A program made the translations under genes and the position numbers. Below are positions 1 to 8,647 of a stretch of 64,000 nt of DNA, piece after piece. Positions within the stretch are counted from its first letter, which is position 1, and every line of letters begins with the position of its first letter. Origin of the DNA: Alcanivorax sediminis (GTDB lineage: Bacteria > Pseudomonadota > Gammaproteobacteria > Pseudomonadales > Alcanivoracaceae). Below the pieces are notes generated by a model that made no database searches, was not told the DNA's origin, and was given only the letters and a program-made list of their open reading frames with translations. Location: contig NZ_WIRE01000004.1 in NCBI RefSeq assembly GCF_009601165.1, positions 1 through 64,000 of the forward strand, given 5' to 3'.

Positions 1-55
1 ATCGCCGATGGTAGTGTGGGGTCTCCCCATGTGAGAGTAGGTCATCGTCAGGCTC
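1..55 (+). rRNA. rrf: 5S ribosomal RNA, 3' part only
   Basis: The first bases carry the conserved 3' half of 5S rRNA, including the run GATGGTAGTGTGGGGTCTCC and the following CCCATGTGAGAGTAGGTCA typical of gammaproteobacterial 5S. The 5' part lies outside the window, so this is the end of an rRNA operon transcribed rightward. The exact 3' end is approximate; it is followed by a strong terminator. Confidence 0.93.
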
Positions 56-70
56 TTAAATAAACAAAAG

Positions 71-104
71 GCCCCCGTTGCTAACGCAACGGGGGCTTTT
101 TGTT
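71..104 (+). terminator. rRNA operon terminator
   Basis: A perfect GC-rich stem, GCCCCCGTTG paired with CAACGGGGGC around a short loop, is followed by TTTTTGTT. It lies about 15 bases after the 5S rRNA end and is a textbook rho-independent terminator for the rRNA operon. Confidence 0.93.
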
Positions 105-466
105 ATTGGGGGTTGTGTGGAATGTGCGGGTTGAGGGTCGAGGAGTGAACCGCTGCTCGTCTCTGGCACTTCCACTAGCCTGGCGGGCTACACGCCCTCT
201 GCCGTCGCCGTTAGCCATGCCGACCAGCACAGGAGTGCCGGCGCTAAAGTCACGGTATGCAAGGTTGGGCTGTTCCGGATGTTCGGAAGTTAGAAAGCGC
301 TTGGTCGATACGCAGGACAGTGATGACCGCTGCCGGCTGACTCCTTGCGAGATGGTGGAGTTGTACCGGGGTGTGGGAAGTGACATGGTCGCCGCTGTGG
401 TCTGAAAGCTGCGTTGCGTTCGTGAGCGAGTGACTCATTCTGCCCTGCGCGTCAGCACCCCAGTGC
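105..466. other. intergenic region without a supportable gene
   Basis: About 360 bases between the rRNA terminator and the convergent lipid kinase gene. Open frames of about 100 codons exist on both strands, but they overlap each other, have no ribosome binding site in the right place and show no recognisable motif. I see no tRNA, repeat or clear promoter here. Confidence 0.6.
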
Positions 467-1369
467 TCACTCTAATAGTGGGCTTTTCTCCGGCAAGTGG
501 ATCGCCAGCCTGTTCTGGATTACCTTGATGTCGAATCTTGTATCCTTTAGAGGTTCACCATCAAGATTGAAATGCATTGGGGAAGGGGTTTCGACGATGA
601 GCTCGTTGACTCTGGCGCGAATGAATAGCCCTTTCTGCTCTGTGTCGTTCCTGCCACCACTGTCAAACAGCTCCCTGACGCCGGCGAGCAAATCCATGTT
701 GGCCGGCAGGATAGCCACGTCCAGTAGGCCATCATTGATGAGGGCATCAGGACAAAGTTGTTGCCCCCCGCCCGCCTGGCGCCCATTGCCCAGACCTGCG
801 GCAAGAAACTCGCCTTCCCACTCGAAATCGTTGCCACGGAAATGGCCTTTTGCTGACTGGATCTCGGTGAACTTGCTGATTCCGGTAAGAAAGTAGGCTG
901 CGCCACCAAGCAGACTTTTCAAATCTTCAGACGTCTGGGTGGTGACTTCGGTGCCGAACCCTCCAGTCGCCATGTTGAGAAAATATTGATCATTAATCTG
1001 GACGCAATCGCATGGCACGGCGGGTTGATCGAGAAGATTCAGTGCGTCTTCCGGAGGCTCAGGAATGCCCGCCGCGGTTGCGAGATCGTTGGCGGTTCCC
1101 AGGGGGAGAATGGCAAGTCGGAGATCATTCCGGCCACTATTCATCATGGCGTTCAAGACATCTCTTACCGTGCCATCTCCACCTGCGGCAATAAAACTGC
1201 GGGATCCTGAATCGAGCCCCTCATTGACGTACCGTTCTACGTCCCCGGCTTCCCAGGTAACGCGAACAGCAATATCGGTACCCGCATTGCGCCGGGCCAT
1301 GACCGCCCGACGCAATACTTCGTTGCTGGCCTGTTTGCCATGCAAGATTAACCAGTGCTCATTATTCAC
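467..1369 (-). CDS. YegS/DAGK-family lipid kinase
   Basis: A 300-residue protein of the diacylglycerol-kinase catalytic family, the usual length for YegS-like lipid kinases that phosphorylate membrane lipids with ATP. The nucleotide-binding motif GGDGT sits at residues 63-67, followed by the family's PLGTANDLA segment. The C-terminal half has the expected LDGEPL stretch near the end. The start is GTG, overlapping the last codons of the upstream lipoprotein gene by 8 bases, which suggests translational coupling in a two-gene operon. The lipid substrate (diacylglycerol, phosphatidylglycerol or other) cannot be told from sequence. Family assignment is firm; the symbol yegS is withheld because bacterial paralogues are common. 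Confidence 0.88.
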   Translation of the reverse strand: MNNEHWLILHGKQASNEVLRRAVMARRNAGTDIAVRVTWEAGDVERYVNEGLDSGSRSFIAAGGDGTVRDVLNAMMNSGRNDLRLAILPLGTANDLATAAGIPEPPEDALNLLDQPAVPCDCVQINDQYFLNMATGGFGTEVTTQTSEDLKSLLGGAAYFLTGISKFTEIQSAKGHFRGNDFEWEGEFLAAGLGNGRQAGGGQQLCPDALINDGLLDVAILPANMDLLAGVRELFDSGGRNDTEQKGLFIRARVNELIVETPSPMHFNLDGEPLKDTRFDIKVIQNRLAIHLPEKSPLLE

Positions 1370-2333
1370 TGGCGATGACCGGTGGCTCTTCCGGCAGGTC
1401 AGCGGTTTCGGTCTTATTCTCTGTTACCGTCACATTGCGCTGCGCGGGGAATATCAGGGCGTCGTCGTTTTCCGGATTATCATCCAGTGCCTGACAGGTA
1501 AACGCTACTGTGTAGCTCCCTGCGGGAACAAAGCCGATTTCATAGGTGTAGCTATCTGTTTCTGCGTCATAGACCACATTGGCGGTAGTGACGGGGTTAT
1601 TGCTGTCAGCCGGTTCACCCTGGGCGTCGAGATAAACATCTCCGGCAGTCGCGTCAGTGCCGCTGTAGAGGTAGACCGCATTACCCTCCAGTGTGTCGGC
1701 TTCCATTACAGAGGTGCAGCTGGCGTCCTCAATGAGTGCGTCAGAGATTGTGCCAGTGATGGCGCCTACGGTGCTGTTATCAACCATGCGAATGGCCGGG
1801 CGCAACAGGTAGTAATCCTTGTTGGTTGGCTTGGTGATGGCCCGGCGCAGGTCCACATCCAGAGTGAAGCTGACTTCACCGCCAACGGGCACCACAAAGC
1901 CGCTGACCAACTGAACATGACGGACTTTCTCGTTGCCACTCTGTTGTCCTGGCACATAGAGCGGATACTGGCCACTCATGTCATCTACAACGTAGGTGTT
2001 GTTGTCGCCACTGAGTACATGCAGGCGGATCCAGTTGTAGCGACCGGCCGGTACCTCAGTGGGGGGAAGGACCGCTGTCGACAGAGTGCCCTGCAGATCC
2101 AGCAGGTTGTCGACGATCAGTGGTTCATCGAGCTCAAGATAGATCCGCTCGCCATCGGCGGGTTTGAGGGAAATACCGGGAATGGTCAGATGAACCTGTT
2201 GCAGATCATCGGCAGGAGCGTCAGTCATGGAAAACGCGACTTCCCCTGTCTGGGGGGCGTTATTGCTGTCTGAGCTGCCGCCACAGGCACTGAGAAGAGC
2301 GGTGGCGGCCACAAGAGCGATGTACTGTTTCAT
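1362..2333 (-). CDS. DUF4382 domain lipoprotein
   Basis: A 323-residue exported protein. The N-terminus is a lipoprotein signal with lipobox LLSAC (Cys17) followed by a Gly/Ser/Asn linker. Residues about 30-170 match the DUF4382 pattern: FSMTDAPADDL at the start and a beta-rich body with VPAGRYNWIRL. The C-terminal part resembles carboxypeptidase-regulatory-like beta domains (VPAGSYTVAF). I chose the ATG at 2333 over one 7 codons upstream because it has GGGAG at proper spacing and begins the signal peptide directly. Function is unknown; it is probably an outer-membrane or periplasmic surface lipoprotein. It is co-transcribed with the lipid kinase, whose start lies inside its 3' end. Confidence 0.85.
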   Translation of the reverse strand: MKQYIALVAATALLSACGGSSDSNNAPQTGEVAFSMTDAPADDLQQVHLTIPGISLKPADGERIYLELDEPLIVDNLLDLQGTLSTAVLPPTEVPAGRYNWIRLHVLSGDNNTYVVDDMSGQYPLYVPGQQSGNEKVRHVQLVSGFVVPVGGEVSFTLDVDLRRAITKPTNKDYYLLRPAIRMVDNSTVGAITGTISDALIEDASCTSVMEADTLEGNAVYLYSGTDATAGDVYLDAQGEPADSNNPVTTANVVYDAETDSYTYEIGFVPAGSYTVAFTCQALDDNPENDDALIFPAQRNVTVTENKTETADLPEEPPVIASE

Positions 2334-2480
2334 TGGAATCTCCCTGTTTGTCATGGATTGATCCCAGCTTATCTGCGTGCGATGAAGATTTCGGCGACGG
2401 GCCGCAGGACTTTACAACTATTAACATGTGGATGCTCAAGAGTGTGTGCAAGCGCAACAATCCTGGCCCGGATTGCCTGG

Positions 2481-2507
2481 CTCTATCATTGCGATAGCGC
2501 AATAGAG
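2481..2507. promoter_or_regulatory. imperfect palindrome, candidate operator
   Basis: An inverted repeat in the divergent gap between the DUF4382 and DUF2061 genes: CTCTAT on the left and ATAGAG on the right enclose a perfect ATTGCG-ATAG-CGCAAT dyad. It has no T-run, so an operator is more likely than a terminator. The bound factor is unknown. Confidence 0.35.
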
Positions 2508-2530
2508 TTTCTTGATGGCAGTGACGTTGA

Positions 2531-2545
2531 TGATAATTGTTATCA
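2531..2545. promoter_or_regulatory. Fur-box-like inverted repeat
   Basis: TGATAATTGTTATCA is a 7-1-7 inverted repeat differing at one base from the TGATAATnATTATCA form of the ferric uptake regulator site. It ends 20 bases before the DUF2061 start codon, where a bound repressor would block transcription or elongation. Assignment rests on motif similarity only. Confidence 0.5.
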
Positions 2546-2564
2546 ACACCAAGAGGCGGTCATC

Positions 2565-2792
2565 ATGGTCAAAACAGTCAGCTTTGCTGCAGTGCACTTT
2601 TCGGTCGCGTTTGCCGTTGTCTGGGCGATGACGGGTGATTGGAGGGTAGGTGGGCTTACGGCGCTGATTGAGCCCTGTATCAATACGGTGGCTTACCACT
2701 TCCATGAAAAAGTATGGAAGGGGCGCGACAAAGGGCAATCCCTGAACAAAATGGTCATGTCAGAGGATAAACTCAGTGTTTACTCGGCATAA
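2565..2792 (+). CDS. DUF2061 small membrane protein
   Basis: A 75-residue protein matching the DUF2061 family: VSFAAVHFSVAF at the start, then GDWRVGGLTALIEP and NTVAYHFHEKVW, which are the family's conserved core. Two hydrophobic helices (about residues 5-22 and 28-45) suggest an inner-membrane protein. The frame is open for 69 codons upstream, but the ATG at 2565 has the Shine-Dalgarno AAGAGGCGG and coincides with the family's N-terminus. A Fur-like box lies just upstream, so iron-responsive control is plausible. Biochemical function is unknown. Confidence 0.85.
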   Translation: MVKTVSFAAVHFSVAFAVVWAMTGDWRVGGLTALIEPCINTVAYHFHEKVWKGRDKGQSLNKMVMSEDKLSVYSA

Positions 2793-2842
2793 CCCGTTGG
2801 TTAAGCTTGCAGCAAGTATACATTTTCAGGGGTGGGTGTCAG

Positions 2843-3529
2843 GTGCAAAGTCGAAGCAGTGACATAGATGCAATTCGTCAAGTAGTGAATCAGGTGCTCG
2901 AAGTTCACGCTCGTGAGGAAGGTTCGCAGCGTTCCCAAGCGAGAGCCGAGATTCTTATTCACTCCATGCAGGTATTTGCTCAGCGAGGCTTGCAGCGCAC
3001 CACTGTTCAGCATCTGCTGGATGCATCGGATGTGTCCCGGCGCACCTTCTACAAATACTTTCGCAACAAGATGGATGTGCTAGAAAGCATTTACAGGATC
3101 TTTGTGGACAACATGCTTTTGCACTTTCATAAGGAAGTGAAGCAAGCCGGTTCCGCTAACGACATTATCCGTAATACCACCAAGGTGTACTTTGAATACC
3201 ATGTCAGCATGGGGCCGATCATCAAGTTGATGATGGAGGAGGCTCGCTCATCCACGTCGGCACTGGCTCCGCATCGCATGCGTGCCCAAAGCATCGCATC
3301 GGAAGTACTTACCGCCCAGATCAGCCGGTTTACCGGGAGGGATTACGATCCCCTGGTATTCCGTACCATGCTGTGGATGTTGGAGAACTACTCCTTGTAC
3401 ATCTTTGATGACGGCGGTTTTTCCCAGGAGCGCCTTGAGCAATGCCAGCGCGTGGCCATTGGTATTGCTGAATCTCTGGTGCTGGGTGAAGTCACTCCCG
3501 GCATGCTTGAGCGGCAAGCCGCGTCCTGA
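2843..3529 (+). CDS. TetR/AcrR-family transcriptional regulator
   Basis: Residues about 35-80 form a TetR N-terminal DNA-binding domain: an AEILIHSMQVFAQRG helix, then a helix-turn-helix reading VQHLLDASDVSRRTFYKYF. The remainder is helical, typical of the ligand-binding part. I give the GTG at 2843 as start; a TTG 12 codons upstream (2807) is also in frame and neither has a strong ribosome site, so the N-terminus is uncertain. The stop is 7 bases from the stop of the convergent methyltransferase gene. The target is not evident; the DUF2061 gene just upstream is a candidate neighbour. Confidence 0.85.
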   Translation: MQSRSSDIDAIRQVVNQVLEVHAREEGSQRSQARAEILIHSMQVFAQRGLQRTTVQHLLDASDVSRRTFYKYFRNKMDVLESIYRIFVDNMLLHFHKEVKQAGSANDIIRNTTKVYFEYHVSMGPIIKLMMEEARSSTSALAPHRMRAQSIASEVLTAQISRFTGRDYDPLVFRTMLWMLENYSLYIFDDGGFSQERLEQCQRVAIGIAESLVLGEVTPGMLERQAAS

Positions 3530-3536
3530 GCTGTAA

Positions 3537-4337
3537 CTATTCCGGTTTGACGAATTTCAGTGTCATGCGATCGCTTTCGCCGATCGCCTGATAGGTTTCA
3601 CGGTCCTGGTCACCCAGCCGTAATGTTGGAGGCAGGCTCCACACCCCGGCTGGATGGTTGGTCTGATCTTTTGGGTTGGCGTTAATTTCCGAGCGCGCTA
3701 CCAGTTTGAAGCCCGCTTTTTCCGCCTGCTCAATAACATACCCCTCGCTCATGTAGCCTGTCTCGATCTGTCTGGACAGTGGCCGCACTTCGGGAGCTCT
3801 GTGTTCAACCACACCGAGAATGCCACCGGGTTTCAGCGCTTCAAAAAAACTGGCAAAAACAGCCTCCGCCTTACCGGCCTTGGCCCAGTTATGTACGTTG
3901 CGGAAGGTGAGCACCCTGTCCACAGTGCCGGCAGGTGCAATGGCTGTGTATGCGGGGGGATTCAGTGCCGTGATGCGGACGTGATCATAAACCTCAGGGT
4001 GGCTGGCGAGCTTTTCCTTAAAGCGGGTGACCGCGCGGCGAAAGAAGGCAATGTCACTGTCTTCAGGAAATTGAGCCGCGTAGTAAGTGCCGGACTCATA
4101 AAGGTAGGGGGCAAGCAGGCTGGTATACCATCCTCCCGCACCCGGCCAGATTTCCACCACCGTCATATTTTGCTGCACATCGAAGAACCGCAAGGTCTCA
4201 ACAGGATGGCGGTAGATGTCACGGCTTTTTTCTTCAGCGCTGCGGTGTGGTGCATCCAGAAGAGCCTGGAGTGGGTCTGCGTGAAGTGAAGAAATATTCA
4301 GGCACAGTAGCAGGGCCAAAACAAAAGTGATTCGCAT
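3537..4337 (-). CDS. exported class I SAM-dependent methyltransferase-like protein
   Basis: A 266-residue protein with a clear Sec signal peptide (hydrophobic residues 3-17, cleavage likely after LHA at 20). The mature part is a Rossmann methyltransferase-like fold. Motif I is degenerate but recognisable as VVEIWPGAGGWYT (residues 60-72), followed later by VDRVLTFRNVHNW and the post-core KPGGILGVVEHRAP. It resembles the group of predicted secreted methyltransferases in COG4798. It is the third gene of a minus-strand run valS-tetR-this gene, 9 bases after the TetR stop. Catalysis in the periplasm would need exported S-adenosylmethionine, so activity is unproven. Confidence 0.8.
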   Translation of the reverse strand: MRITFVLALLLCLNISSLHADPLQALLDAPHRSAEEKSRDIYRHPVETLRFFDVQQNMTVVEIWPGAGGWYTSLLAPYLYESGTYYAAQFPEDSDIAFFRRAVTRFKEKLASHPEVYDHVRITALNPPAYTAIAPAGTVDRVLTFRNVHNWAKAGKAEAVFASFFEALKPGGILGVVEHRAPEVRPLSRQIETGYMSEGYVIEQAEKAGFKLVARSEINANPKDQTNHPAGVWSLPPTLRLGDQDRETYQAIGESDRMTLKFVKPE

Positions 4338-4346
4338 GATCTCGTC

Positions 4347-4913
4347 CTATCTGAGGCCGCGGATCAACACCTTCATGTAATCGGCGGCTTGTTCTTCCAG
4401 ACTGCCTGAGCCTGTCAGCGCCCAGGTATAAGTGGTTCCAATCACCAGATTGACCATCATCAGGATGGTATCGCGTGTAGGCAAGGCTACAAAGTAGCCA
4501 TCCTTGCGGAGTTCGTTGAAAAACGCCTCGGCCACCGGCAGGTTTTGCTCGATAAGAGCCAGATACTGGCGCTGGATGTCGCCCATGAAGTCACCCGCTT
4601 CCTGGATCAGCACCCGGCTAAAGGCCTGATTCTGTTCCAGATAGCGGGCCACCTTGCGACACAGGTTTTCCAGCCGCTGCAGTGGCGATACCACGCTCAT
4701 CAGCTCGCACAAGACGATGTCGCGGATGTCGTTGAGGTTTTCTTCAACGATGGTGAGTAGCAGAGCTTCCTTGGAGGCGAAGAACTTGTAGATGGTGGCC
4801 TTGCCCACCGCCGCTTGTTCCGCGATGGTTTTCACCTCGGCGGTGCGGAAGCCTTCGCGGGCGAAGACCTCCTGGGCGGCAACGAGAATGCGGGCGCGGC
4901 GCGGGTCATCCAT
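4347..4913 (-). CDS. TetR/AcrR-family transcriptional regulator
   Basis: A 188-residue TetR repressor. The N-terminal helix-turn-helix is clear: ARILVAAQEVFAREGF, then VKTIAEQAAVGKATIYKFF at about residues 28-46. The C-terminal region is a helical effector-binding domain. The ATG at 4913 has AGGA 8 bases upstream. It starts 24 bases after the valS stop on the same strand and is followed after 9 bases by the exported methyltransferase gene, so the two probably form a unit. Whether it controls that unit, itself or a distant efflux locus cannot be told here. Confidence 0.88.
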   Translation of the reverse strand: MDDPRRARILVAAQEVFAREGFRTAEVKTIAEQAAVGKATIYKFFASKEALLLTIVEENLNDIRDIVLCELMSVVSPLQRLENLCRKVARYLEQNQAFSRVLIQEAGDFMGDIQRQYLALIEQNLPVAEAFFNELRKDGYFVALPTRDTILMMVNLVIGTTYTWALTGSGSLEEQAADYMKVLIRGLR

Positions 4914-4937
4914 GACTCAATTCCTGTTTCCTGGTGA

Positions 4938-7697
4938 TTACAGGTATTTGATCTTTTCGAGCTGTTCTTCCAGCTTGGCGAGCTGGGAACGATAGTCATC
5001 AAGCTTGGCCTTTTCCTTGTCGACCACGGCTTGCGGCGCCTTGTCGGCAAAGTTCGGGTTCTTCAGCTTGCCTTCTGCGCGGCCGACTTCTTTACGTAAC
5101 TTGTCGATCTCCTTGCCAAGGCGCTCGATCTCCGCTTCCTTGTCAATCAGACCGGCCATGGGCACCAGTATCTCCATGTCGCCCACCAGCGCGGTGGCAG
5201 AGGCGGGAGCGGAATCTTCCGGCGTCAGCCAGGTAATGGATTCCAGTTTGGCCAACTTGCTGAGGAAGCGACGGTTGGCGTCCAGCAAGGCCTTGTCGCT
5301 GTCCTTGCCATTGTGCAGATACAGAGGTAGCTCTTTGCCCAGCGGGATGCCCATCTCGCCACGGATGTTTCGCACCGCCGTGATCACGCTCTTGATCCAG
5401 GCAATGCCGGTTTCGGCTTCGCTGTCGATCTGCTCCTGCTGGGCAGCCGGGAAGGGCTGCAGCATGATGGTGTCGCCCTGCTTGCCGGCCAGCGGCGCGA
5501 TGCGCTGCCAGATCTCTTCACTGATGAAAGGCATGAAGGGGTGGGCCAGGCGCAGGATGGCTTCCAACACCCGCACCAACGTACGGCGGGTGCCACGCTT
5601 CTGGGCTTCGGAATAATCGTCGCTGTACAGCACGGGCTTGGACAATTCCAGGTACCAGTCGCAGTACTCGTTCCAGATGAACTCGTAAGCGGCGTGGCTG
5701 GCCACGTCGAAGCGGAAGCTGTCGAGGGCTTCGCTGACTTCCTGTTCGGCACGCTGCAGGGCTGAGATGATCCAGCGATCGGCGATGGACAGTTCCACGT
5801 CATCGTTGAGTCCGCAATCTTGACCCTCAGTGTTCATCATCACATAACGGGCTGCGTTCCAGATCTTGTTGCAGAAGTTCCGGTAGCCTTCGATGCGGCC
5901 CATGTCCCACTTGATGTCACGTCCGGTGGAGGCCAGCGACAGAAAAGTAAAACGCAGTGCATCGGTGCCGTAGGCGTTGATGCCGTCAGGGAAATCCTTG
6001 TGTGTACGCTTGGTGATCTGCTTTTCTTTCTGCGGTTGCATCAAGCCCTTGGTGCGCTTTTCCACCAGGTCTTCCAGCTTGATGCCGTCGATCATGTCCA
6101 GCGGGTCCAGCACGTTGCCCTTGGATTTGGACATCTTCTGGCCGTCGTTGTCACGTACCAAGCCATGTACATAGACCTTCTTGAAGGGCACTTCGCCGGT
6201 GAACTTGAGTGTCATCATGATCATTCGGGCAACCCAGAAGAAAATGATGTCGAAACCGGTGACCAGCACGTCGGTGGGGTGGAAGGTACGAAGGGCGTCG
6301 GTATCCTCCGGCCAGCCGAGAGTAGAGAAGGTCCACAGGGCGGAACTGAACCAGGTATCCAGTACGTCGTCGTCCTGGCTCAGGGGAATGTCGCCCAGGT
6401 TGTTGTCGGCGCGCACTTCTTCTTCGGTGCGGCCCACGTAGACATTGCCGTCGGCGTCGTACCAGGCCGGGATGCGGTGGCCCCACCACAGCTGACGGGA
6501 GATACACCAGTCCTGCAGGTCGCGCATCCAGGAGAAGTACATGTTTTCGTAGTTTTTGGGCACGAACTGGATGTCGCCATTTTCCACGGCGGCAATGGCC
6601 GGCTTGGCCAGTTCTTCCACGGCCACAAACCACTGATCCGTCAGGTAGGGCTCGATGATGACGCCGGAGCGGTCACCACGGGGCACCTGAAGGGTATGGT
6701 CGGCGACTTTTTCCAGCAGACCGAGGGCGTCCAGGTCGTCGACCACTTTCTTGCGGGCCTCGACGCGGTCGAGGCCTTGGTAGGCTTCCGGTACTTCGTC
6801 GTTCAATGCCGCATCGATGGTCAGGATGTTGATCATCGGCAGGTCGTGGCGCTTGCCCACTTCGTAATCGTTGAAGTCGTGGGCCGGGGTGATTTTCACG
6901 CAGCCGGAACCGAAGTCCGGGTCCACATAATCGTCGGCAATAATGGGGATGTCGCGGTCGGCCAGCGGCAGGCGAATGGTCTTGCCGATCATGTCCTTGT
7001 AGCGCGGATCTTCCGGGTGCACCGCCACAGCGGTATCGCCGAGCATGGTCTCGGGGCGAGTAGTGGCGACCACCAAATGGCCGGAGCCGTCGGACAGCGG
7101 ATAGCGGAAGTGCCACATGTGGCCCTGTTCTTCCACGTTTTCCACTTCCAGATCAGAAATGGCGGTGTGCAGTTTCGGATCCCAGTTGACCAGGCGCTTG
7201 CCACGATAGATCAGGCCTTCCTTGTGCAGGCGCACGAACACTTCGCGCACGGCATTGGACAGGCCGTCATCCATGGTGAAGCGTTCACGGGTCCAGTCCA
7301 CGCTGGCGCCCATGCGGCGCAGCTGACGGGTAATGGTGCCGCCGGATTCGCCTTTCCACTCCCAGACTTTCTCCAGGAATTTCTCCCGGCCCAGTTCGTG
7401 GCGGTTGGTGCCTTCGCCGGCCAGTTTGCGCTCTACTACCATCTGGGTGGCAATGCCGGCGTGGTCGGTACCCACTTGCCACAGGGTGTTGTGGCCTTGC
7501 ATGCGACGGTAGCGCACCAGGGTGTCCATGATGGTGTCCTGGAAGGCGTGGCCCATGTGCAGGCTGCCGGTCACATTGGGTGGCGGGATCATGATGCAAA
7601 AAGAATCGCCCTGGCCGGAGGGTTTGAAGTGTCCTGCCTTTTCCCAGGTTTCGTACCAGGATTGCTCAATGCGATCGGGTTGGTAAGTCTTGTCCAT
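4938..7697 (-). CDS. valS: valine--tRNA ligase
   Basis: A 919-residue class I aminoacyl-tRNA synthetase that charges tRNA-Val. The HIGH-type motif is HMGH at residues 47-50, preceded by PPPNVTGSL, and the KMSKS motif is at 521-525. The editing (CP1) domain lies between them, with [10 protein letters not shown]. The C-terminal anticodon-binding region ends in a basic coiled coil rich in Glu, Leu and Lys (about residues 855-915), a hallmark of ValRS. Length is near that of the E. coli enzyme. It lies downstream of pepA, holC and a small gene on the same strand, the usual gammaproteobacterial arrangement. Confidence 0.98.
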   Translation of the reverse strand: MDKTYQPDRIEQSWYETWEKAGHFKPSGQGDSFCIMIPPPNVTGSLHMGHAFQDTIMDTLVRYRRMQGHNTLWQVGTDHAGIATQMVVERKLAGEGTNRHELGREKFLEKVWEWKGESGGTITRQLRRMGASVDWTRERFTMDDGLSNAVREVFVRLHKEGLIYRGKRLVNWDPKLHTAISDLEVENVEEQGHMWHFRYPLSDGSGHLVVATTRPETMLGDTAVAVHPEDPRYKDMIGKTIRLPLADRDIPIIADDYVDPDFGSGCVKITPAHDFNDYEVGKRHDLPMINILTIDAALNDEVPEAYQGLDRVEARKKVVDDLDALGLLEKVADHTLQVPRGDRSGVIIEPYLTDQWFVAVEELAKPAIAAVENGDIQFVPKNYENMYFSWMRDLQDWCISRQLWWGHRIPAWYDADGNVYVGRTEEEVRADNNLGDIPLSQDDDVLDTWFSSALWTFSTLGWPEDTDALRTFHPTDVLVTGFDIIFFWVARMIMMTLKFTGEVPFKKVYVHGLVRDNDGQKMSKSKGNVLDPLDMIDGIKLEDLVEKRTKGLMQPQKEKQITKRTHKDFPDGINAYGTDALRFTFLSLASTGRDIKWDMGRIEGYRNFCNKIWNAARYVMMNTEGQDCGLNDDVELSIADRWIISALQRAEQEVSEALDSFRFDVASHAAYEFIWNEYCDWYLELSKPVLYSDDYSEAQKRGTRRTLVRVLEAILRLAHPFMPFISEEIWQRIAPLAGKQGDTIMLQPFPAAQQEQIDSEAETGIAWIKSVITAVRNIRGEMGIPLGKELPLYLHNGKDSDKALLDANRRFLSKLAKLESITWLTPEDSAPASATALVGDMEILVPMAGLIDKEAEIERLGKEIDKLRKEVGRAEGKLKNPNFADKAPQAVVDKEKAKLDDYRSQLAKLEEQLEKIKYL

Positions 7698-7799
7698 GAT
7701 CAGCGCCTGTTGCCTGAAGAGGTTGCCTGCAAAAATGAGGGCGAATTATAACGAAGCCGGGCGGCGACGTCGCGCCCTGAAGATGGGGAAGGGGGTGGC

Positions 7800-8132
7800 T
7801 CAGTTCTTGCGGCGCAGCGCGTCGCGCAGACGCAGGCGCAGGGCTTTTTCCAGCTTGGGCAGGGCTTCTTCGACGAGGCTGTCCACGATACGGTCGATCT
7901 CGGCACTGCCCAGTTGCTGTGCGGGGCGAGGTGCCGGTGATGGAGTTGGGGGTGTGGCGCCCGGGCTCAGGAAGGGGTTGGCTCGTTCGCTGGCCAGTTT
8001 GCGGATCTGGTCACTATCCAGTGCGCCACCGGTTTTTGTGGCGGCAGACGATTCCATATCATCAAGCAGGGACTGGATATCACCCAGTTCCCGAAGCAAC
8101 GCCTGCTTGCGTGATTCGCGATCGTCGTTCAT
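7800..8132 (-). CDS. small protein of unknown function between holC and valS
   Basis: A 110-residue acidic-then-basic protein. The N-terminus (residues 5-35) is a charged helix. Residues 55-75 are a proline-rich linker (SPGATPPTPSPAPRPAQ). The C-terminus reads EIDRIVDSLVEEALPKLEKAL and ends in a very basic helix. This C-terminal pattern resembles conserved hypothetical proteins that sit between holC and valS in marine gammaproteobacteria. No enzymatic motif or signal peptide is present. Its position and same-strand spacing suggest co-transcription with holC and valS. Reality as a gene is supported by the coherent helical composition; function is unknown. Confidence 0.65.
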   Translation of the reverse strand: MNDDRESRKQALLRELGDIQSLLDDMESSAATKTGGALDSDQIRKLASERANPFLSPGATPPTPSPAPRPAQQLGSAEIDRIVDSLVEEALPKLEKALRLRLRDALRRKN

Positions 8133-8161
8133 GCCTGTGATCCTGAAGGGGCGGCGATGGC

Positions 8162-8581
8162 TCAGCCCAGTTCGTGAGTGGTGACGGGGAATCCGCGCTC
8201 ACGGTAAAACCGAAAGCGCTGGCGTCCGGCCTGTCTCTCATTGTCTGCCCCGCTGATCATTTCCGCCACCCTTTGGAAGCGAGAAGCGAAATCCGGCACT
8301 TGATCGGTCAGGTTGATCAGCACATCGTGATGTTCGCCGGGGTCCGGGCCGTGGCCCAGAATGACAGGGGCCTGACCTTCGCTATGCAGGGCGTGGGGCA
8401 GGAAGCCCGTCTTGGGAGATTGCCAGAAATCATGGTCCAGCTGACGTGCATGGGCCTCATTCTGGCAATGAACATAAACCAGACGGCCCTGTTTCAGGGC
8501 TTTGTCGGCAATGCGCCAGGCCAGGGCCTGACGCACACCGTCGCCAACCTTGCTGCTTAGATAGAATGTTACTTCGGTCAT
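8162..8581 (-). CDS. holC: DNA polymerase III subunit chi
   Basis: A 139-residue protein matching the chi subunit of the DNA polymerase III clamp loader, which with psi links the loader to single-strand-binding protein. The N-terminus TEVTFYLSS, the middle VYVHCQNEAHARQLD and the LINL stretch with GDxxFASRFQRVAEM-like C-terminal pattern (here VPDFASRFQRVAE) are characteristic. I place the start at the ATG at 8581 rather than 7 codons upstream because it gives the family's usual N-terminus and a length close to E. coli chi. The gene lies between pepA and valS, its normal place. Confidence 0.93.
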   Translation of the reverse strand: MTEVTFYLSSKVGDGVRQALAWRIADKALKQGRLVYVHCQNEAHARQLDHDFWQSPKTGFLPHALHSEGQAPVILGHGPDPGEHHDVLINLTDQVPDFASRFQRVAEMISGADNERQAGRQRFRFYRERGFPVTTHELG

Positions 8582-8590
8582 GAGAACGCT

Positions 8591-8638
8591 CGCACACAAC
8601 ACGCATCACGCAACACGCCTGAAGCGTGTCGCGTGGGG
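8591..8638. repeat. heptad-repeat hairpin (AACACGC type)
   Basis: Degenerate 7-bp units CACACAA, CACGCAT, CACGCAA and CACGCCT follow one another from about 8594. They are mirrored by GCGTGTCGCGTG, giving a 12-bp stem with one mismatch around the loop CTGAA. The element fills the gap between the pepA stop and the holC start. It belongs to the same repeat family as the elements listed further along. Confidence 0.75.
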
Positions 8639-8647
8639 CGAGGCATA

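Noticed and set aside
100..405. Open frames of about 100 codons on both strands after the rRNA terminator
   Set aside because: They overlap one another, lack start signals and show low-complexity, Arg/Pro/Ser-rich composition typical of chance frames.
5820..7751. 643-codon open frame on the plus strand opposite valS
   Set aside because: It is a shadow of the valS reading frame in GC-rich DNA; it has no family motif and no ribosome site, while valS is certain.
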